Under the pieces are notes generated by a model. The model worked only from the letters and a program-made list of their open reading frames with translations. It did not search any database and had not been told where the DNA came from. From Chloroflexia bacterium (lineage in GTDB: Bacteria; Chloroflexota; Chloroflexia; Thermomicrobiales; CFX8): a stretch of 16,685 nucleotides of DNA. Positions 7,336-13,876 of the stretch are shown in pieces. Positions within the stretch are counted from its first letter, which is position 1; each line of letters opens with the position of its first letter. The position numbers and the translations under genes are program-made. Location of the stretch: positions 1-16,685 of the forward strand of contig JACCZH010000155.1 of the NCBI GenBank assembly GCA_013696045.1. Direction: 5' to 3'.

Positions 7336-7360
7336 GGGCGAGGCAGCGCCTCGCCCCTAC
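7332..7360. terminator. Perfect palindromic hairpin between convergent genes
   Basis: GTAGGGGCGAGGC (7332-7344) and GCCTCGCCCCTAC (7348-7360) form a perfect 13-bp stem with a three-base loop. It lies between the converging epimerase and liuE and includes the epimerase stop codon. Its position suits a bidirectional terminator, although there is no clear T-run. The sequence resembles dispersed palindromes of the GTAGGGGCG type, and its outer arm resembles the element inside liuD (8725-8800, GTACGGGCGC), so it is probably a repeat serving as a terminator. Confidence 0.7.
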
Positions 7361-7366
7361 AAGGTA

Positions 7367-8257
7367 TCAGCGCGCTCTGTTGAGGAATTTCCGGACCTCC
7401 TGCCCCGCCTTCTCGACCGCCGCGCCATCAACCCCGGTCTTGATCCCCAGTCCATCCAGCAGCATAACGAGCTTCTCGGTGGCGAGGTTGCCGGGCGCGC
7501 CGGGGGCAAAGGGGCAGCCGCCGAGACCACCGGCTGCCCCGTCGATGACGGTGATGCCTGCTTCGAGGGCGAGCATGACGTTGGATAGCGCCAGACCGTT
7601 GGTGTCGTGCAGGTGGAAGGCGAGCCGGTCTACCGACAGCGACTCGACAGCCAGGTCCAGAAAGCGGCTGACGTCCAGCGGCGTTGCCCTGCCGACGGTG
7701 TCGGCGATGGCGACCTCGTCGATGCCGAGGTCGAAGAGGCTCTGGGCGACGTCGATGGCTTTCTCAGGCGCGATCGGTCCCTCGTAGGGACAGTGGAACG
7801 CCATCGAGACATAGCCACGGGTCCAGACGTTGTTCTGCTTCGCCAACCCAATGACCGGCGCGAAGCGTTCGAAGGTCTCGTCAATCGTGGCCCGCACGTT
7901 GGCCTGGCTGAACTGTTCGGAGGCGGCGGTAAAGACAGCGATTGCGTCGACGCCGGACTCGAGGGCACGTTGCATGCCGCGCTCGTTGGGGACGAGAACT
8001 GGATAGCGGACGCCGGGCGGACGCTCTATGCCGGCCATAACCTCACCGGCGTCCGCCAGCTGGGGAACGGCTTTCGGATTGACGAACGAGGTGGTCTCGA
8101 TCCAGGTGAGGCCGGCGTCTGACAGCGTCTTCACGAAAGCGACCTTCATCCCGGTCGGGATCGGTGTCGCTTCGTTCTGCAACCCGTCACGCGGGCCGAC
8201 CTCGAAGACCGTGACCTGACTTGGCATCCTGCGCGCAATCGTGTCGCGCTCACTCAT
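7367..8257 (-). CDS. liuE: Hydroxymethylglutaryl-CoA lyase
   Basis: A 296-residue TIM-barrel lyase of the DRE-TIM metallolyase family. It cleaves (S)-3-hydroxy-3-methylglutaryl-CoA to acetoacetate and acetyl-CoA, the last step of leucine degradation. Diagnostic motifs are VGPRDGLQNE (20-29, R23 and D24), TTSFVNPKAVPQLAD (55-69), metal-binding HLHDTNG (215-221 region, H216 and H218) and the signature GLGGCPFAPGAPGN (244-257) with catalytic Cys248. All active-site residues known from human HMG-CoA lyase have matches. The ATG at 8257 overlaps the liuD stop by eight bases and has GAGGAG seven bases upstream, so it is translationally coupled; Met11 would be an alternative start but is poorly placed. 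It is the last gene of the operon. Confidence 0.93.
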   Translation of the reverse strand: MSERDTIARRMPSQVTVFEVGPRDGLQNEATPIPTGMKVAFVKTLSDAGLTWIETTSFVNPKAVPQLADAGEVMAGIERPPGVRYPVLVPNERGMQRALESGVDAIAVFTAASEQFSQANVRATIDETFERFAPVIGLAKQNNVWTRGYVSMAFHCPYEGPIAPEKAIDVAQSLFDLGIDEVAIADTVGRATPLDVSRFLDLAVESLSVDRLAFHLHDTNGLALSNVMLALEAGITVIDGAAGGLGGCPFAPGAPGNLATEKLVMLLDGLGIKTGVDGAAVEKAGQEVRKFLNRAR

Positions 8258-10145
8258 CGGCTGTCTCCTCGGGCTCGACTCTGACGATCACTTGCTGCGA
8301 GCCGACCAGCTCGCCGTCGGCGGCCAGAACCGCGGCCACCCGGCCGGCGAACGGTGCGGCCAGGCTGATCTCGATCTTCATCGCGTTCATCACCGCCAGC
8401 ACGTCACCTTCCGCGACCTCTTGGCCCTCAGTGACGTTCACCGTCACGATCGTTCCGGGCATCGGCGAGCGCACCGCGCCATCCGTAGACACCCCCGCGG
8501 TTCGCTCTTTAGGTAGTGGCCCGGGCGCAACCATCCAGCGGCCACGCGGGGTCGAGAGCTCGAAACCGTTCTTAGTTGGAAGCACAACGATGCCCTCTAT
8601 TGCGGCCCAACAGCCCTCGAGCAGCACTGTCTCCTGCCAGCCATCGTCGATGCTGTGGAAGACCACTGCTGCCGTTCCTACGACCCGGAATGGTCCGACG
8701 CTTTGCCACGCCGAACCCCCATCGTACGGGCGCAATTCATTGCGCCCTGTCATGATCCCGAACTGCGTCGGTGGAGGGAGGGGCGCAATGAATTGCGCAG
8801 CGACGGAGGAAAGGTCGTTCTTGGCAGGAGAAGCGTGTTCGACAACGACCTCCCCCGCGGTGGACAGGTTGTGGGTGTTGGACGTGAAACGCTCGTCGGC
8901 CAACAGTTTCAAGAGCCAGGGGCGGTTCGTAGCGATACCGCCGACGCGCAGTTGCGTGAGTGCGTCCGTGAGCGTGTCGATTGCGCGTCGGCGGTATCGG
9001 CCATTCGTAATGAACTTAGCAAGCATCGGATCGTAGTTACCGGTAACCTCGTCGCCAGCGGCAAAGCCGGAGTCCACCCGAAGTCTAGGCATATCCGGCC
9101 AGTCCAGCTCCTGGATCAAACCAGGGCTGGGCAGAAACTCGCGGGCCGGGTCTTCGGCGTAGAGGCGCGCCTGGATTGCGTGGCCGTTTGGGGCAACCGG
9201 TTTCGGCAGGACGCCGTCGGTGGCGATGCGAAGCTGAACCTCAACGAGATCGAGCCCAGTAACCTCCTCGGTTACGGTGTGCTCGACCTGGAGACGGGGG
9301 TTAACCTCAATGAAGGCGAGTGTGCCGTCGTTGCCCAGCAAATACTCGACCGTCGCGACACCCTTGAGCCGCACTTCATTGGCGATGGCGACGGCGGACG
9401 CGTGGGCAAGCTCACGTAGCTCATTGGACAAGCCCGGCGCGGGAGCTTCCTCGATAACCTTCTGGTGGCGGCGCTGGAGCGAACAGTCACGGTCGCCGAG
9501 CGCCACGGCCCGGCGGCCGTCGCCGGCCACCTGGACCTCAATGTGGCGCGCGCCGTCGAGATAGCGCTCCAGATAGAACGTGGGATCGCCGCCGGCCTCG
9601 CTGGCGGCCGACCGGACGGAGCGTTCCAGCTCTCCTGCCGTACGCGCAACCCGCAGACCGCGTCCACCTCCGGCGCTCGAGACTTTCACCATCAGCGGGT
9701 AGCCGACCTGCCCGGCGTGCTCGGCCCAGGTCTTTTCATCGTCGAGTGTTAATGGGCTGCTGGCCGGCAAGAGGGGAACGTTGGCTCGCTCGGCTGCCGC
9801 GCGGGTGGCGAGTTTGTCGCCGCAGACCTCCAGAGTCTCCGGAGAGGGGCCGATGAAGAGAATGCCGGACCGCTCACAGGCAGCTGAAAGCTCTGGACGC
9901 TCGCTGAGGAATCCATAGCCGGGGTGGAGCGCGGTGGCGTGGGCACGTTTAGCGGCGGTGACAACGGCTTCAGGGTCAAGCTCCGAACTGACCGGCTCAA
10001 CGTTGCCGACGACCTGTGCCGCGAGCGACCCCAGGTCCGGCTCGCCCAGCAGCGCCACCGGCCGCCAGCCCAGACGGTGCGCTGTTCGTGCAATGCGTAT
10101 GGCGATCTCACCCCGGTTGGCGATGGCAAGGACGGGCTGTTGCAT
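8250..10145 (-). CDS. liuD: Acyl-CoA carboxylase alpha subunit: biotin carboxylase plus biotin carrier (probable methylcrotonyl-CoA carboxylase)
   Basis: A 631-residue biotin-dependent carboxylase subunit that charges biotin with bicarbonate using ATP and presents it to the LiuB carboxyltransferase. Order: N-terminal domain (IANRGEIA, 8-15), ATP-grasp glycine loop KVSSAGGGRG (154-163), RRHQK (225-229), FIEVNPRLQVEHTVTEEVTG (278-297), C-terminal part with ARLYAEDP (326-333), a linker/BT region, and a carboxy-terminal biotinyl domain with NAMKIE (587-592, biotinylated Lys590). The neighbours liuB, liuC and liuE point to methylcrotonyl-CoA. The length is slightly under typical MCC alpha subunits. 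The start ATG 10145 overlaps the liuC TAA by one base (TAATG); an in-frame TTG at 10160 would add five residues. Residues about 449-473 are encoded by a palindromic repeat (8728-8800), so that stretch is probably a translated insertion. Confidence 0.9.
   Translation of the reverse strand: MQQPVLAIANRGEIAIRIARTAHRLGWRPVALLGEPDLGSLAAQVVGNVEPVSSELDPEAVVTAAKRAHATALHPGYGFLSERPELSAACERSGILFIGPSPETLEVCGDKLATRAAAERANVPLLPASSPLTLDDEKTWAEHAGQVGYPLMVKVSSAGGGRGLRVARTAGELERSVRSAASEAGGDPTFYLERYLDGARHIEVQVAGDGRRAVALGDRDCSLQRRHQKVIEEAPAPGLSNELRELAHASAVAIANEVRLKGVATVEYLLGNDGTLAFIEVNPRLQVEHTVTEEVTGLDLVEVQLRIATDGVLPKPVAPNGHAIQARLYAEDPAREFLPSPGLIQELDWPDMPRLRVDSGFAAGDEVTGNYDPMLAKFITNGRYRRRAIDTLTDALTQLRVGGIATNRPWLLKLLADERFTSNTHNLSTAGEVVVEHASPAKNDLSSVAAQFIAPLPPPTQFGIMTGRNELRPYDGGSAWQSVGPFRVVGTAAVVFHSIDDGWQETVLLEGCWAAIEGIVVLPTKNGFELSTPRGRWMVAPGPLPKERTAGVSTDGAVRSPMPGTIVTVNVTEGQEVAEGDVLAVMNAMKIEISLAAPFAGRVAAVLAADGELVGSQQVIVRVEPEETADE
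8725..8800. repeat. Palindromic repeat pair inside the liuD coding sequence
   Basis: Two near-identical palindromes lie in inverted orientation: GGGCGCAATTCATTGCGCCC at 8728-8747 and GGGCGCAATGAATTGCGCAG at 8781-8800, separated by 33 bases. Each has 8-9-bp self-complementary arms, and one copy is the reverse complement of the other at 18 of 20 positions, so the pair can also fold into one long hairpin. They are read in frame as part of LiuD (about residues 449-455 and 467-473, giving AQFIAP and GRNELRP). The flank GTACGGGCGC resembles the outer arm of the hairpin at 7332-7360. Confidence 0.8.
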
Positions 10146-10933
10146 TATTCCGGGTTCCAATCCGGACGGCGCTTCTCAATAAAGGCGCGCATGCCCTCCT
10201 GTCCTTCGGGGTCCGCCCGGCGGTCGCCGGCCATCTCAAGCGCTCGCTGGCGGATCTCATCACTGGACAGGTCTGGTGATGTGACGTTGCTTAACAGCCG
10301 TTTGGCGTCGCCCAACGCTCCGGGCGCGCCGGCCCGGATCTGCGACAGCCAACGTTCAACCACGGCATCCAACTTAGCTTCGGGCACTGCTTCCTGGATG
10401 AGGTCAATCTTGAGCGCCTGCTCGACACCGAACGGCTCGGAGAGCATCATCGTCGCGCGGGCATGGCGCGGCCCGATAGCGCGGACAACAGCGGTGCCGA
10501 TCACGGCTGGGACGAGTCCCAGACGGGCCTCGGAGAGCGAGAAGCGGGTATCTTCGGCAGCCGCGACCAGATCCGCTCCGCAGAGCAGCCCAAACGCCCC
10601 GCCGAAGGCGGCCTTCTGAACGCGCGCGATAACAGGCTTACGGCAGACGGTCATCGCCTCTAGTAAATCGTAGAGCCGCCCGCCGTCGTCCATCACCACC
10701 TGCCGGTCACCAGCCTGGCGGTACTGGTTGACGTCCGCACCGGCACAGAAGACCTTGCCTGCGCCGGCTAGCACGATCGCTCTGGTCTCTGCATCTGCGG
10801 CTGCCCGGTCAATAGCCTGGTGGAGCGCCGTCACCAGCTCGCGGGAGAGGGCGTTGCGCACCTCCGGCCGGTTCATGGTCAGCCAGACGGCGTCGCCGCG
10901 ACGCTCGTAGAGCAGGATCTCGTTCTCGTTCAA
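10145..10933 (-). CDS. liuC: Enoyl-CoA hydratase/isomerase, probable methylglutaconyl-CoA hydratase
   Basis: A 262-residue crotonase-fold enzyme. It should hydrate 3-methylglutaconyl-CoA to HMG-CoA, between the carboxylase and the lyase encoded on either side. Oxyanion-hole segments are FCAGADVNQ (62-70) and KAAFGGAFGL (107-116). The catalytic-Glu region reads SLSEARLGLVPAVIG (132-146, E135). The first crotonase Glu (rat ECH E144) is Gly115 here, and the FSLSEARLGLVPAV...VVRAIG run resembles bacterial LiuC proteins as I recall them, which also lack that Glu. The start is TTG at 10933; the next Met (20) would delete the first strand. The Shine-Dalgarno is weak (GGAACGAG). The TAA overlaps the liuD ATG. 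The 152-base gap to liuB contains a repeat element, so liuC may depend on readthrough or on a promoter in that gap. Confidence 0.86.
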   Translation of the reverse strand: MNENEILLYERRGDAVWLTMNRPEVRNALSRELVTALHQAIDRAAADAETRAIVLAGAGKVFCAGADVNQYRQAGDRQVVMDDGGRLYDLLEAMTVCRKPVIARVQKAAFGGAFGLLCGADLVAAAEDTRFSLSEARLGLVPAVIGTAVVRAIGPRHARATMMLSEPFGVEQALKIDLIQEAVPEAKLDAVVERWLSQIRAGAPGALGDAKRLLSNVTSPDLSSDEIRQRALEMAGDRRADPEGQEGMRAFIEKRRPDWNPE

Positions 10934-11085
10934 GCTACTCGTTCCAATCGCTTAGAGCACTCCATACCGTTGCCGGTCATTTCGAGCTTGTCGAGAAATC
11001 TCTTATCGACCGAGCATGCCATAGGCCTGAGATCTTTCCACTCCGCTTCGCTCCAGTCGAGATGACACTGAGCATGAAACTCGCT
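10934..11085. repeat. MITE-like repeat in the liuB-liuC gap (core 10976-11066)
   Basis: The gap holds a roughly 91-bp element beginning GTCATTTCGAGC (10976) and ending AGTCGAGATGAC (11066). The terminal 10 bases match as inverted repeats at 9 of 10 positions. Inside is GAGAAATCTC (10993-11002), a small palindrome, and a GAGATC segment (11029-11034). It shares end sequences (GTCA.., GAGATC, TCGAGATGAC) with the element at 1031-1150. No small ORF or convincing promoter was found in the remaining bases. Confidence 0.6.
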
Positions 11086-12681
11086 CTAGATTCTCAACAC
11101 GCCGAACTGCGACTCGGCAATCGGCGCGTTCAGTGTCGTTTCCAGTGCCAGCCCCAGGACGGTGCGCGTATCGCGCGGATCGATCACTCCGTCGTCCCAG
11201 AGCCGGGCAGTGGAAAAGTAGGGACTGGTTTCGTCCTCGTAGCGGGCGCGGACCTCTTCAAAGAGTGCGGCCTCGGTCTCGGGGTCCAGTGCTTCACCGC
11301 GAGCGGCCAGCGTGCGCTGGCGGATGCTTGCCAGCACCCCGGCGGCTTGCTCGCCGCCCATCACGGCGGTGCGTGAGGTTGGCCAGGTGAAGAGAAATCG
11401 CGGGTCGTAACCCCGGCCGCACATAGCATAGTTGCCAGCTCCGTAAGATGCGCCGGTAATCAGGGTGATCTTGGGCACGTTGGCATCGGCCACAGCCGCG
11501 ACCATCTTCGCGCCGTCGCGGGCGATGCCGCCATGCTCCGCCTCGCGGCCCACCAGGAAGCCGGTGATGTTCTGGACGAAGAGCAACGGGATGCGCTGTT
11601 GGGCGCAGAGCATGATGAAATGGGTCGCTTTGCGGGCTGAATCGGAGAACAGCACGCCGTTGTTGGCGACGATCCCGACCGGGATGCCGAACAGGTGTCC
11701 ATAGCCGCACACGATGGTTTGAGCATATTCGGCCTTAAACTCGTCCAGCCGGCTGCCGTCCAGCACTCGCCTCAAGATCGGCCTTGGATCGACAGGAGTG
11801 CGTGGATCGGGAGGCAACAGTCCCAGCAGGTCATCTGGATCTTCACTCGGCGGTCTGACCAGTTGACGTTCCCAGGGAAGTTCGGGGAGCGTTCTCCCGG
11901 GGACGGTCATCAGCCGCCGGGCAATTTGCAGCGCTTCTTCCTCATCGTCGGCCACGTGGTCAACCACTCCGCTGATCCGGCTGTGAACGTCCGCCCCACC
12001 CAGCTCTTCGGCGGTGATTTCCTCGCCGGTCGCGGCCTTCACCAACGGTGGACCCCCCAGGAAGATCGTGCCGTTGCCGCGCACAATCACCGCTTCGTCG
12101 GCCATCGCTGGGACATATGCGCCGCCAGCCGTGCAGGAGCCAAGCACCACTGCCACCTGCCGGATGCCGTGTGCCGAGAGTAGCGCCTGGTTGCGGAAGA
12201 TGCGGCCGAAGTGCTCGCGGTCGGGGAAGACTTCGCTCTGCAGCGGCAGGAACGCGCCGCCGGAATCAACCAGGTAGAGGCATGGCAAGCGGTTCTCAGC
12301 GGCAATCTCTTGCGCCCTGAGATGTTTCTTGACGGTGATCGGGTAGTAGGTGCCGCCCTTGACGGTCGGGTCGTTGGCGACGACCATGATCTGGCGGCCA
12401 TCGACTGTGCCGACGCCGGTCACGATTCCCGCGCCGGGGGCGTCGTCGTCATACATGCCGTTGGCGGCCAGCGGCGAGAGCTCAAGAAATGGCGTCGCAG
12501 GGTCCAGCACCCGGTCGATCCGCTCCCTCACCGGCAGCTTGCCGCGTTGCCGGTCGCGCTCGAGCGCTCGCGGCCCACCGCCCTGGGCGACTCGTTCGAG
12601 CCGGGAGCGCAGATCGTCGACCAGCGCCAGATTTTCCTCGCGCCAGTCTTCGCGAACGGTTGTTGCCTGCGCCAGGACCAT
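11086..12681 (-). CDS. liuB: Methylcrotonyl-CoA carboxylase carboxyltransferase (beta) subunit
   Basis: A 531-residue carboxyltransferase of the crotonase-like fold. It transfers the carboxyl from biotin to 3-methylcrotonyl-CoA, and its partner is the biotin-bearing LiuD. The match to MCC beta subunits is detailed: GGTYYPITVKKHLRAQEIA (109-127), VDSGGAFLPLQ (138-148), PDREHFGRIF (153-162), GSCTAGGAYVPAM (181-193, first oxyanion loop), FLGGPPLVKAATGE (207-220), QNITGFLVG (370-378), GASYGAGNYAMCGR (410-423, second oxyanion loop) and WPTSRTAVMGGEQAA (433-447). The length is as expected. The ATG at 12681 has AAGGGA about five bases upstream. It is the first gene of the liu operon, with a candidate promoter at 12728-12756. 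Confidence 0.94.
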   Translation of the reverse strand: MVLAQATTVREDWREENLALVDDLRSRLERVAQGGGPRALERDRQRGKLPVRERIDRVLDPATPFLELSPLAANGMYDDDAPGAGIVTGVGTVDGRQIMVVANDPTVKGGTYYPITVKKHLRAQEIAAENRLPCLYLVDSGGAFLPLQSEVFPDREHFGRIFRNQALLSAHGIRQVAVVLGSCTAGGAYVPAMADEAVIVRGNGTIFLGGPPLVKAATGEEITAEELGGADVHSRISGVVDHVADDEEEALQIARRLMTVPGRTLPELPWERQLVRPPSEDPDDLLGLLPPDPRTPVDPRPILRRVLDGSRLDEFKAEYAQTIVCGYGHLFGIPVGIVANNGVLFSDSARKATHFIMLCAQQRIPLLFVQNITGFLVGREAEHGGIARDGAKMVAAVADANVPKITLITGASYGAGNYAMCGRGYDPRFLFTWPTSRTAVMGGEQAAGVLASIRQRTLAARGEALDPETEAALFEEVRARYEDETSPYFSTARLWDDGVIDPRDTRTVLGLALETTLNAPIAESQFGVLRI

Positions 12682-12727
12682 GGGCGTCCCTTCGGGTTCA
12701 TTCGTATTGCCAGACTATCTCGACTTT

Positions 12728-12756
12728 ACTATACGCCTCCCCTACCGCGGTGTTGA
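12728..12756 (-). promoter_or_regulatory. Candidate promoter of the liu operon
   Basis: On the minus strand TCAACA (12751-12756, 4 of 6 to TTGACA) is followed after a 17-base spacer by TATAGT (12728-12733, 5 of 6 to TATAAT), about 47 bases before the liuB ATG. The -35 lies in the 3' end of the upstream membrane-protein gene. No operator or LiuR-like site could be identified. Confidence 0.4.
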
Positions 12757-13281
12757 ATCCGCGTCGGCCCTGGAGGAAGCCCGGTTCCGGCGCTCGTACC
12801 ATGAGCTGGAGGCCGCGTAGCGGGAGCCTTCCGGCTCGTCGGCCAACACATCGTCCCGGAATTGGCCGCCTGCCAGGTTGCCTAATCCGGCTCCGACCAC
12901 TGCCGGCAGGAACATCAGCACGGTGAACAGGAACGCCCGGGTGGTGGCGTAGTTCTCGAGCTGGGTTGTCCGAATCGTGACCTCAGCATAGGTCGGAGAG
13001 AAGATCACCATGACAAAGATGAACGACGCGCCGACGCACATCAACACCGCCAGCGGCATGAGCAGTTTGAACGACTCGATACTGATGCCCAGCAGGAATG
13101 CGAAGACGAATGCCCCAAGGAACATGAAGCCGCTTTCGAGGCTGGGTGTAATGAAACCCTCAAGCGCGTCCGAGGAATAGACGACTACCGCGCCCAGCGC
13201 CATGGTCAGCAGGAACCATTGGAGCGCGATAAGCCCGATTCTCAGGAGTTGGTTGCGCGTGATCTTCCGCATGGATGTCAT
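12742..13281 (-). CDS. Membrane protein of unknown function, four predicted TM segments
   Basis: A 179-residue protein that I do not recognise. It has a basic N-terminus (MRKITRNQLLR, 4-14), then hydrophobic stretches at about 13-35, 50-67, 73-94 and 114-137. The last ends in the small-residue run PAVVGAGLGNLAGGQ (126-140). A charged, probably cytosolic tail of about 40 residues rich in Arg, Ser, Glu and Asp follows. Tails of this kind are often disordered. The ATG (13281) directly follows the TAA of the upstream anchored protein with no spacer, so the two are co-translated and probably work together. Met4 is an alternative start. Nothing in the sequence indicates a substrate or enzymatic activity. 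Confidence 0.65.
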   Translation of the reverse strand: MTSMRKITRNQLLRIGLIALQWFLLTMALGAVVVYSSDALEGFITPSLESGFMFLGAFVFAFLLGISIESFKLLMPLAVLMCVGASFIFVMVIFSPTYAEVTIRTTQLENYATTRAFLFTVLMFLPAVVGAGLGNLAGGQFRDDVLADEPEGSRYAASSSWYERRNRASSRADADSTPR

Positions 13282-13767
13282 TTATCGTCCAATCTCCGCA
13301 ACCTGGCCGATTGTTCCGCGCAGCGGGAAGGTCAAAGGCTCGCTCACATCATCGAATTCCAGGGTGATGGACCCTCTCAGCGACAGGTCTGCCGTGCCGC
13401 CTTGAGGGCGGATGCGGCTGATGGCAATCTGGAACTCGGTGGTTACAACAGCGCTTGTGCCGCTCGGGATCTCGAGTGGCTGCCAGGGTGTGTACCGCGA
13501 GCCAGCGAACTCATCGTCGAAGTAAAGGTGCAGATCGAGTAGCGCCACGGTGACGTTGGAGTCGGACTCATTGTGGATTGTGATATCGGCGCGGCCGCGT
13601 TCGAATGCTGGATCGAGCCAGATGAACGAGTCGCTTTCGTAGCGCACGTCCACGCTGGCATAGGCGCGTGTCGCAGCCACATATGTTGATGCTGCATCGT
13701 AAACAAACCAGACGCCGGCCAGCCCAACGGCCAGTGAAACCAGCATTATCCAGCGGTTGACCCGCAT
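13282..13767 (-). CDS. N-terminally anchored beta-sandwich protein, LEA14/WHy-like
   Basis: A 161-residue protein with a short basic N-terminus, one hydrophobic helix at about 7-23 and no lipobox cysteine, so it is likely a type-II anchored extracytoplasmic protein. The rest alternates hydrophobic and polar residues as in a beta sandwich. The stretch RADITIHNESDSNVTVALLDLHLYFDD followed by an IPSGTSAVV turn (about 59-108) has the pattern of LEA14/WHy domains (N-rich turn after the second strand, then 'I-P-x-G-x-x' before the next). I give this as a weak fold guess only. The ATG at 13767 has GGGAG close by (three bases) and AGGA further up. It is first in a two-gene pair with the four-TM protein. 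Confidence 0.6.
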   Translation of the reverse strand: MRVNRWIMLVSLAVGLAGVWFVYDAASTYVAATRAYASVDVRYESDSFIWLDPAFERGRADITIHNESDSNVTVALLDLHLYFDDEFAGSRYTPWQPLEIPSGTSAVVTTEFQIAISRIRPQGGTADLSLRGSITLEFDDVSEPLTFPLRGTIGQVAEIGR

Positions 13768-13876
13768 AAACTCCCGATCCTAGTGCGCCCGGCCTGGCCA
13801 GAGATATTTTCCGCCACGAGTATAACCGTCTGGCGCTACGACAGACGCTCTGAGATGACGTTGCCGGGCAAACCGT
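13768..13876. promoter_or_regulatory. Intergenic region with likely promoter and small hairpin
   Basis: This 109-base gap lies between the CorC-like gene and the anchored protein. On the minus strand TATACT (plus bases 13819-13824) is a plausible -10 for the anchored-protein pair, without a clear -35. A six-bp inverted repeat, CGTCTG (13827-13832) and CAGACG (13842-13847), could form a small hairpin 30-50 bases after the CorC-like stop at 13877. It is too short to call a terminator. Confidence 0.3.

Noticed and set aside
8221..9419. Overlapping plus-strand open frames of 271 and 254 codons opposite liuD
   Set aside because: Antisense shadows of the biotin carboxylase gene with low-complexity Ser/Arg/Pro or Arg/Gly composition and no ribosome-binding site noted.
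10145..10933. Loss of the first crotonase Glu (Gly115) as a dead enzyme
   Set aside because: Bacterial methylglutaconyl-CoA hydratases of the LiuC type have, as I recall, Gly at this place, and the rest of the active-site region fits that group.
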